Under the pieces are notes generated by a model that saw only the letters and a list, made by a program, of their open reading frames with translations, was not told the DNA's origin and made no database searches. DNA of 10,081 nucleotides from JAXHUH01 sp034211175. Lineage in GTDB: Bacteria > Actinomycetota > Acidimicrobiia > Acidimicrobiales > CAIXPF01. The position numbers were made by a program, and so were the translations under genes. The stretch's first letter is position 1. Every line of letters starts with the position of its first letter. Of the stretch, positions 5,219 through 10,081 are shown one piece after another. The stretch covers positions 1 to 10,081 of the forward strand of contig JAXHUH010000029.1 of assembly GCA_034211175.1 (NCBI GenBank). Direction: 5' to 3'.

Positions 5219-7114
5219 ATATGCGGCATCATCGGCTACGTCGGGCAACGCGAGTGCCGCGACCTGCTCCTCGACGGCCTCGCCCAGCTCGAGTACCGGG
5301 GCTACGACTCCGCCGGCGCCGCAGTGATCGGCGCCTCCGGTCTCAAGGTGGTCAAGCGCGCCGGTCGGGTCGCCGAGCTGGAGACCGCGCTGCCGAAGCG
5401 CTTCCGGGGCACGACCGGCATCGCCCACACCCGGTGGGCGACCAACGGCGAGCCGACCGACGCCAACGCCCACCCCCACGTCGACGCCAGCGGCCACATC
5501 GCCGTGGTCCACAACGGCATCGTCGAGAACGCCGACCGGCTGCGGCGCGAGCTCGTCGACGCCGGCCACGTGCTCGTGTCCGACACCGACACCGAGGTCC
5601 TGGCCCACCTCATCGGCGACCCGGCCGGTGGTCCCGCCGGCGAGCCGACCGACGGCTCCACCGGCGACCCGATCGACGACGCCGCACGTCCGCCGCTCGA
5701 AGAGCGGGTGCGTGCCGCGCTGGCCCGGGTGTCGGGCGCCTACGGCATCGCCGTCGTCGACGACCGCGAACCGGGCCGGATCGTCGTCGCCCGCAACGGC
5801 AGCCCCGTCGTGCTCGGCATCGGCGCCAAGGAGATGCTCGTCGCGTCCGATGTCGCCGCCCTCGTCCGCCACACCGACCAGGTGATCCACCTCGACGACG
5901 GCGAGCTCGCCATCGTCGAACCGACCGCCTACTGCACCATCACGCTCACCGGCGACCGCCCCGCGTCGGGCGAGCGCACGCCGACGACGGTGACGGTGCG
6001 CGCCGCCGACTTCGACACCGACGGCCACGACACGTTCATGCACAAGGAGATCCACGAGCAGCCCGCCGCCGTCGACCGGGCGCTGCGGGGCCGGCTCGAC
6101 CGGCGCTTCGCCACCGCCCACCTTGGCGGCATCGACCTCACGGCCCGCGACGTGCTCGGCGTCCGCCGGGTCAAGATCCTCGGCTGCGGCTCCGCGTTCT
6201 ACGCCGGGCTGTTGGGCGCCCACCTCGTCGAGAGCCTGAGCCGCATCCCGGCCGACGCCGAGGTCGCCTCCGAGTTCCGGTTCCGCAACCCGGTCATCGA
6301 CCCCGACACCCTCTACGTCGCGGTCAGCCAGTCGGGCGAGACCTACGACACGCTCGCCGCCGTCCAGGAGATCGCCCGCAAGGGCGGCACGGTCATGGGT
6401 GTCGTCAACACCCCCGGCAGCTCGATCGCCCGGGCGTGCGGTACCGGCGTCCACCTCCACGCCGGCGCCGAGATCTCGGTCACCTCGACCAAGACGTTCA
6501 CGGTCACGGCCGTCGTGTTCGCCCTGCTCGCGCTCCACCTCGGGCGGGTCCGCGACCTCGGCCCGGCCGACGGCCGACGGCTCATCGACGCGCTCGACGC
6601 CCTCCCTGCTCAGGTGGCGCAGGTCCTGGCGTCCGAGGACGATGCCGCCGCGGTCGGCGCCCGCCTCGCCTCAGCGACCTCGGCGTTCTACGTCGGGCGC
6701 GTCGGTGCCTACCCGATCGCGCTGGAGGGCGCCCAGAAGCTGAAGGAGGTGTCGTACGTCCACGCCGAGGCGTACCAGGGCGCCGAGCTGAAGCACGGGC
6801 CCCTCGCCCTGATCGACCCCGACGTGCCGACCGTCGTGGTCCTCCCGTCCGGTGAGCTGCTCGAGAAGGCCATGGCGTCGGCCAACGAGATCCGGGCCCG
6901 GCGGGGCCCCGTCGTCGCCGTCACCGACGCCGCGGCCACCGAGCTCGACGACACCGCGTTCGATGCCGTCCTGCGCGTGCCCCGGACCGAACCGGAGCTG
7001 GCGCCGGTCCTCTTGAGCATCCCGCTCCAGCTCGTCGCCTACCACGCCGCGCGGGCGCTCGGCCGCGACATCGACAAGCCCCGCAACCTGGCCAAGAGCG
7101 TGACCGTGGAATGA
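5219..7114 (+). CDS. glmS: Glutamine--fructose-6-phosphate aminotransferase (isomerising)
   Basis: GlmS makes glucosamine-6-phosphate from fructose-6-phosphate and glutamine, the entry to UDP-GlcNAc and peptidoglycan. The N-terminal class II glutaminase domain starts CGIIGYVG, with EYRGYDSAG (25-33), HTRWATNG and HNGIVEN. Two SIS sugar-isomerase domains follow, with LGCGSAFYAG (about 321-330), SQSGET (370-375) and STKT (423-426). The C-terminus PRNLAKSVTVE is the family signature. Length is 631 aa if counted from position 5219, slightly long because of a Gly/Pro/Asp-rich insertion at about 133-162. The catalytic cysteine must become residue 1, so the codon before it must initiate, yet it is ATA. 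The only in-frame normal start upstream is TTG 5117, inside the 94-aa gene; it would add 34 residues and bury the cysteine. I therefore place the start at 5219 as AUA initiation or a mutated/misread ATG. Confidence 0.95.
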   Translation: MCGIIGYVGQRECRDLLLDGLAQLEYRGYDSAGAAVIGASGLKVVKRAGRVAELETALPKRFRGTTGIAHTRWATNGEPTDANAHPHVDASGHIAVVHNGIVENADRLRRELVDAGHVLVSDTDTEVLAHLIGDPAGGPAGEPTDGSTGDPIDDAARPPLEERVRAALARVSGAYGIAVVDDREPGRIVVARNGSPVVLGIGAKEMLVASDVAALVRHTDQVIHLDDGELAIVEPTAYCTITLTGDRPASGERTPTTVTVRAADFDTDGHDTFMHKEIHEQPAAVDRALRGRLDRRFATAHLGGIDLTARDVLGVRRVKILGCGSAFYAGLLGAHLVESLSRIPADAEVASEFRFRNPVIDPDTLYVAVSQSGETYDTLAAVQEIARKGGTVMGVVNTPGSSIARACGTGVHLHAGAEISVTSTKTFTVTAVVFALLALHLGRVRDLGPADGRRLIDALDALPAQVAQVLASEDDAAAVGARLASATSAFYVGRVGAYPIALEGAQKLKEVSYVHAEAYQGAELKHGPLALIDPDVPTVVVLPSGELLEKAMASANEIRARRGPVVAVTDAAATELDDTAFDAVLRVPRTEPELAPVLLSIPLQLVAYHAARALGRDIDKPRNLAKSVTVE

Positions 7115-7195
7115 CCGTCGGCCCGGCGCCGATCCCGGACGGTGCGCCGGGGCAGGCGCGTCAGATGGGGGCGGCGCAGACCGCGGTGTGCGCGA

Positions 7196-7762
7196 TCAGC
7201 GCTCGTCGAGCCAGCTGGGGGCCCGGTCGAGCAGGTACGCGCTCACGCCCCGGCAGCGCTCGAGGAGGTCGGTGTCGATGCCCTGGCCGCTGTTGTACAG
7301 CGCCAGGAGCGACACCTCCGAGCGGGCGGTGACGGTGACGGTGCGCTCGGGCGCGTCGGTCACCGACATCGTCGAATCGACTGCGGACACCTCGATCGGC
7401 AGGGCGGTGCCCCCGATGCCGGCGAGCTCGGTCGCCAGCACCAGCAGATCGGGGAGGTCGCGCAGGGGCGGCAACGCCCAGCTGAACGTGAGCGGGAACT
7501 GGAACACGTCCGGCGGGTCGTCGTCCTCGCCCAGGGTCATCACCTGGTCCTCGAAGCCGAGGAGGACCCGGGGGTCGACGTCGAGCGCGAGGTGCAGGTC
7601 GAGTGGGCCGCCGCAGGCATCCGCGGGGTGGAGGTCGACCTCCCACGTCTGGCGGAGCGAGTACGTCTCGACGAAATGCCGCTCCTCGTGGATGTGGAAG
7701 CCCTCGTCGATCGCCAGATCCTTGAGATCGGCGATGAAGCCGGCGACGTCTATGACTGCCAC
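7196..7762 (-). CDS. Hypothetical protein, 188 aa
   Basis: I do not recognise this family. The protein is acidic and soluble-looking, with no signal peptide or membrane helix. It starts with a helical segment (AGFIADLKDLAIDEGFHIHEE), followed by alternating beta-like strands such as TWEVDLHP, PLDLHLALDVDP and RTVTVTARSEVSLL. It ends in a helical tail, DTDLLERCRGVSAYLLDRAPSWLDER. The GTG at 7762 is preceded on the minus strand by an A/G-rich run containing AGGAGG (7782-7777) and GGAGAG (7778-7773), about 10-14 nt away, which supports this start. It converges on glmS (81 nt between stops) and diverges from the phosphatase gene. A weak TAGGCT -10 box lies at 7814-7809 on the same strand. The overlapping frames on either strand lack comparable structure. 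Confidence 0.75.
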   Translation of the reverse strand: MAVIDVAGFIADLKDLAIDEGFHIHEERHFVETYSLRQTWEVDLHPADACGGPLDLHLALDVDPRVLLGFEDQVMTLGEDDDPPDVFQFPLTFSWALPPLRDLPDLLVLATELAGIGGTALPIEVSAVDSTMSVTDAPERTVTVTARSEVSLLALYNSGQGIDTDLLERCRGVSAYLLDRAPSWLDER

Positions 7763-7885
7763 GATCGGCGCACTCTCCTCCTGAACATGCGCAAGCGAGC
7801 GCAGGCGCAGCCTACCGCGACCCTGATGGCGGACGGTGTGAGGGTGCCGTCACCAGGGCGGTCGGGGCCTGCAGACCCCCGAGAC

Positions 7886-7891
7886 TACGGT
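7886..7891 (+). promoter_or_regulatory. Possible -10 box for a leaderless phosphatase mRNA
   Basis: TACGGT fits the actinobacterial TANNNT -10 pattern and stands 6 nt before the GTG at 7898, the same spacing as at 4876-4888. No recognisable -35 box is present at the proper distance, so the call is weak. Confidence 0.35.
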
Positions 7892-7897
7892 GAGTTG

Positions 7898-8662
7898 GTG
7901 GACGACGTTGAGCTGATCGATCTCCTCGAGCGCACCGCGGACGCCGTCGGCGCGGTGCTGACGGCCCACGAGGACTTCGACCTCGTCGCCGGGAGCGACC
8001 AGCAGCACCACAGCGATCTCGTCGCCGACGAGGCCGCCCTCGCGGTCCTCGAGCCCTCCGGTGTGCGCATCCTCAGCGAGGAGTCGGCCATCACCGACGG
8101 CGGCGCGAACGCAGCGATCACCGTCGTCGTCGACCCGCTCGACGGATCGACCAACGCCAAGCACCGCCTGCCGTGGTACGGCGTGAGCCTGTGCGCCGTC
8201 GACGCCGACGGCCCACGGGCGTCGCTCGTGCGCCGGCTGGCGGGCCCCGACGGGCCGACCTGGCGGGCCGTGCGCGGCGGGGGCGCGACACGGGACGGTG
8301 CACCAATCCGGTCGGGAACCTGCCGCACGATGGACGACGCCATCCTCGCCAGCGCCGGGCCCCTGCCCGACGGGCTCCGGTGGCGCCAGTTCCGGGTGCT
8401 CGGAGCGGCGGCGCTCGACCTGTGCTGCGTGGCCGACGGCAACCTCGACGGCTGGGTCGACGGGAGCGACGGGCACCGCCCGTGGGACTACCTCGGCGCC
8501 TTGCTCGTGTGCACCGAGGCGGGGGCGTTCGTCGACGAGCTCGACGGCCTCGACCTGGTCGTGCTCGACCACGACGTGCGCCGGCGGCCCGTTGCCGCGG
8601 CGACTGACGTCCTCGGGGTCGCGATGCGCGACGGGATCCGCCGCTCGACGCGCTCGCACTGA
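7898..8662 (+). CDS. Inositol monophosphatase family protein
   Basis: A 254-aa member of the Mg-dependent, lithium-sensitive phosphatase superfamily (inositol monophosphatase, histidinol-phosphatase HisN, CysQ-like enzymes). The metal-binding motifs are all visible: SDLVADEAA (39-47), the acidic LSEES (59-63), DPLDGST (79-85), and the C-terminal PWDYLGALLV with Trp196-Asp197 followed by EAGA. Length is typical. The substrate cannot be read from these motifs, and no histidine, inositol or sulfur gene lies beside it. GTG 7898 gives the usual family start and has a -10-like box 6 nt upstream. TTG 7895 or ATG 7826 are alternatives, the latter adding 24 unstructured residues. It is divergent from the 188-aa gene (135 nt between starts) and ends at a hairpin shared with the convergent next gene. 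Confidence 0.88.
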   Translation: MDDVELIDLLERTADAVGAVLTAHEDFDLVAGSDQQHHSDLVADEAALAVLEPSGVRILSEESAITDGGANAAITVVVDPLDGSTNAKHRLPWYGVSLCAVDADGPRASLVRRLAGPDGPTWRAVRGGGATRDGAPIRSGTCRTMDDAILASAGPLPDGLRWRQFRVLGAAALDLCCVADGNLDGWVDGSDGHRPWDYLGALLVCTEAGAFVDELDGLDLVVLDHDVRRRPVAAATDVLGVAMRDGIRRSTRSH

Positions 8663-8704
8663 TCCGCAGGGCACGACCGGTCGACGATCGCGGCGCCGGC
8701 TCCT

Positions 8705-8724
8705 CCACACCCGGGCGGGTGTGG
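8705..8724. terminator. Bidirectional hairpin between convergent genes
   Basis: CCACACCC (8705-8712) pairs perfectly with GGGTGTGG (8717-8724) around a GGGC loop. The hairpin directly abuts the stop codon of the minus-strand gene (8725-8727) and lies 42 nt after the phosphatase stop. No T-tract follows on either strand, as is common for hairpin terminators in GC-rich actinobacteria. Confidence 0.65.
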
Positions 8725-9276
8725 TCAGCTGGCGACCTCGATGGTCGGGCAGTAGATGCTGATGTCGCCCGCCACCGACTGCGACGGATCATCGCCGTGG
8801 GCGTCGACGAACTCGGCCGTACCGACCAGGAAGTCGCCGTCCGTCGAGCGCTCGAGCTCGGCGGTCGTCGTCTGGTAAAGCGGCAGTGCCGGCGGGGGCG
8901 TGTCCCGATCGCTGCTGACGCCGACCGCGACGCTCACCGTGGCGGGCGCCTCGGCGACGACGAAGAACGACGTGCCGTCGTTCGTCTCGTCGGACCCGGC
9001 GGCGAAGAAGTCCGCGCCGGTGGACGAGCAGCTGGCGACGAAGTCGAACGTGTAGCCGTCGACCTCGACGCTGCTCTCGGCGGGCACGGCCGCCGTGAGC
9101 TGCGCGTCCGTGACGGACACGTCCTGGTCCACCTGGGCCGCTCCGTACCAAGCTGCGGCGGGCAGGCCGAGGAGGGCCAGACCGATGAGAGCCGTCAGCT
9201 TGTTCGAACGGTTCCTGCGTGGCTCCGGCATCGGGATGTGGGGGGTGGACGGGGGTTTCACCGTCGCTTGACTCAT
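8725..9276 (-). CDS. Membrane-anchored extracytoplasmic hypothetical protein, 183 aa
   Basis: I do not recognise the family. A short Pro-rich N-terminus with basic residues (PRRNRSNK, 19-26) precedes one hydrophobic helix at about 27-47 (LTALIGLALLGLPAAAWYGA). This is typical of a signal anchor or uncleaved signal peptide with the C-terminal part outside. No lipobox cysteine is present. The outer domain is Ser/Thr/Asp/Val-rich, low in Lys, and contains exactly two cysteines (83 and 176) that could form a disulfide. An Asp/Pro-rich loop (SSDRDTPPPALPLY) sits in the middle. The ATG is preceded on the minus strand by GTGAGG with about 10 nt spacing (GAGG at 9290-9287). The gene is monocistronic as far as can be seen and ends at the hairpin shared with the phosphatase gene. 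Confidence 0.78.
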   Translation of the reverse strand: MSQATVKPPSTPHIPMPEPRRNRSNKLTALIGLALLGLPAAAWYGAAQVDQDVSVTDAQLTAAVPAESSVEVDGYTFDFVASCSSTGADFFAAGSDETNDGTSFFVVAEAPATVSVAVGVSSDRDTPPPALPLYQTTTAELERSTDGDFLVGTAEFVDAHGDDPSQSVAGDISIYCPTIEVAS

Positions 9277-9664
9277 GAGTGGGCAACCTCACGAACGGCG
9301 TGGGCCCTCACTATGCGGGACGCGTGGGCCGTCCGTCCCGGAACGCGCGAGATCGAAAAGACATTGCAACTGACCCGCCGTCAAGAGGCACCGATCGACA
9401 CGCAACCGCGCGTTGCGCGCTCAGCGTGACTTAACGTGGTTCAGTCCGTAACGTTCCGTGTCATACGACACAGAGTTCGTGTGCTGGCTGTGGTGTCACG
9501 GATGCGTAGCGTGCGTATCACCAGGAGTGGTCAGTCCGTCGGATGGTCCGCCGCTGTCATGGAGCGTTGATGTACCGCCTGGTTCGCGCTGGCGGTGGCA
9601 GTCGTCCCGGCTGCAACCGGACGCGGTCCGTCCCCGAGTGTGGGACCATGGTCGGTCCTCCCAC
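9277..9664. other. Gene-free stretch before tRNA-Val
   Basis: No convincing coding sequence is seen. The open frame running from 9458 rightwards continues straight through the tRNA and is spurious. A TTGACG on the minus strand (9384-9379) may be a -35 box for the membrane-anchored gene, but no good -10 follows. Small symmetric elements are GTGTC-ATAC-GACAC (9458-9471) and GACCATGGTC (9644-9653), the latter 11 nt before the tRNA. The word CAGTCCGT occurs at both 9441 and 9529. No clear tRNA promoter was found. Confidence 0.5.
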
Positions 9665-9738
9665 GGGCGCTTAGCTCAGTTGGTCAGAGCACCTCCCTTA
9701 CAAGGAGGGGGTCGGGGGTTCGAGTCCCTCAGCGCCCA
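9665..9738 (+). tRNA. tRNA-Val (anticodon TAC)
   Basis: A full cloverleaf can be drawn. The acceptor GGGCGCT (9665-9671) pairs with AGCGCCC (9731-9737), with discriminator A at 9738. The D stem is GCTC/GAGC. The anticodon stem CCTCC/GGAGG flanks the loop CTTACAA with anticodon TAC at 9699-9701, reading GUA valine codons. The T arm has loop TTCGAGT and stem GGGGG/CCCTC with one G-U pair. The 3' CCA is not encoded (CGA follows the discriminator), so it must be added after transcription. Confidence 0.97.
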
Positions 9739-9760
9739 CGAGCTGGCGTTTGCCGTGCTC

Positions 9761-9775
9761 GGCGCCTGGGGCGCC
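9761..9775 (+). terminator. Possible hairpin after tRNA-Val
   Basis: GGCGCC (9761-9766) pairs with GGCGCC (9770-9775) around a TGG loop, 22 nt after the tRNA. It may end the tRNA transcript, but the stem is short and there is no T-run. Confidence 0.3.
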
Positions 9776-9824
9776 TCGCACGGGAGGGCCGCGATGTCTT
9801 CCGCTCCGCTCGGGTCCGTCAGGC

Positions 9825-9931
9825 CCGGCGGGCCCTTGGCATGGGTCTCGACGCTCGCCAGAACGAGGCGCTCGCGGGTGCATCGCCGCGGGTCCTCCAG
9901 TCGTCGGGGCCGGCGGGCCCTTGGCACGGGT
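9825..9931. repeat. Pair of 22-nt direct repeats
   Basis: CCGGCGGGCCCTTGGCAYGGGT-type copies sit at 9825-9846 and 9910-9931, differing at one base (CATGGGT versus CACGGGT), with 63 nt between. The shorter word GCTGGCGTTT also occurs twice, near 9742 and 9983. No function is evident. Confidence 0.55.
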
Positions 9932-10064
9932 TCCATGGCGTGGCGCGGTCGACCGTCGCGCGGTGTGCGGGCCGGGGGCCGTGCTGGCGTTTCGAGGTTG
10001 TAGCCCACGAAAAAGGACACGTTGAAGATTTCCAACCAAAAGTAGGGCCAGAAGGTCAATTTTT

Positions 10065-10073
10065 AGGAGGAGA
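10065..10073 (+). promoter_or_regulatory. Strong Shine-Dalgarno sequence at window edge
   Basis: AGGAGGAGA follows a TTTTT run and leaves 8 nt to the end of the window. It is far stronger than any other ribosome binding site here and predicts a plus-strand start codon at or just past position 10082. The coding region itself is not visible. Confidence 0.5.
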
Positions 10074-10081
10074 CTTCCCAG

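Larger units (their letters stand above)
9739..10081. other. Gene-free stretch after tRNA-Val with AT-rich right end
   Basis: No convincing gene is visible. Frames on the minus strand here run into the antisense of the tRNA and give the well-known artefact peptides of antisense tRNA. From about 10008 the base composition changes from strongly GC-rich to AT-rich (GAAAAAGG, CCAAAAG, CAATTTTTAGG). This could be a 5' untranslated region or the edge of acquired DNA. Two 22-nt direct repeats lie inside the GC-rich part. Confidence 0.5.

Noticed and set aside
5221..6855. 544-aa frame beginning at the ATG at 5221
   Set aside because: Arg/Pro-rich out-of-frame shadow of glmS without domain content. 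Its ATG matters only as a possible competitor start.
7111..7332. 73-aa frame overlapping the end of glmS
   Set aside because: It runs antisense to the better supported 188-aa gene and has no ribosome site or domain character.
9458..10003. 181-aa open frame on + strand across the tRNA
   Set aside because: It translates the tRNA itself (RLAQLVRAPPLQGGG...), a standard spurious product, and has no independent support.
9676..10059. Minus-strand open frames of 127 and 113 aa
   Set aside because: Their ends (RDSNPRPPPCKG, GLEPPTPSL) are antisense-tRNA artefact peptides, and the rest is repetitive GC-rich sequence.

Overview
The window is GC-rich, with G/C-heavy third codon positions, frequent GTG/TTG starts, few Shine-Dalgarno sites and an apparently leaderless gene. 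Together with an NDMA-type alcohol dehydrogenase and a mycofactocin glycosyltransferase, this points to a high-GC actinobacterium. A lineage such as the Acidimicrobiia is plausible, but that is an inference; no marker gene here fixes the taxon.

Left part (about 1-4850, + strand): a perfect 14-bp inverted repeat at the edge, then a sigma70-like promoter and a tightly packed four-gene unit. It encodes an NDMA-dependent (mycofactocin-linked) Zn alcohol dehydrogenase, a MoxR-like AAA+ ATPase, a VWA/MIDAS protein, and MftF, the glycosyltransferase that glycosylates the redox cofactor mycofactocin. The first and last genes place the unit in mycofactocin biology. The middle pair looks like the MoxR/VWA maturation or activase machines known from other redox enzymes (NorQ/NorD, CbbQ/CbbO, CoxD/CoxE). 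mftA-E are not in the window. The unit ends in two near-identical 47-nt hairpin-forming repeats and a terminator-like hairpin.

Middle part (about 4850-7115, + strand): a promoter whose -10 lies 6 nt before a GTG start drives a 94-aa helical protein of unknown function. It is followed by glmS (glucosamine-6-phosphate synthase, first step of UDP-GlcNAc synthesis). The glmS sequence lacks a normal start codon at the position required by its N-terminal catalytic cysteine: the codon there is ATA, preceded by a well-placed GGAAGG.

Right part (about 7115-10081): a minus-strand conserved-looking hypothetical protein (188 aa), a divergent inositol-monophosphatase-family phosphatase, a strong hairpin between convergent genes, and a minus-strand membrane-anchored extracytoplasmic hypothetical protein (183 aa). 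A 388-nt gene-free stretch and tRNA-Val(TAC) follow. The last 343 nt hold no convincing gene, but contain two 22-nt direct repeats. They end in an abruptly AT-richer segment with a very strong Shine-Dalgarno sequence, suggesting a gene that starts just past the window.
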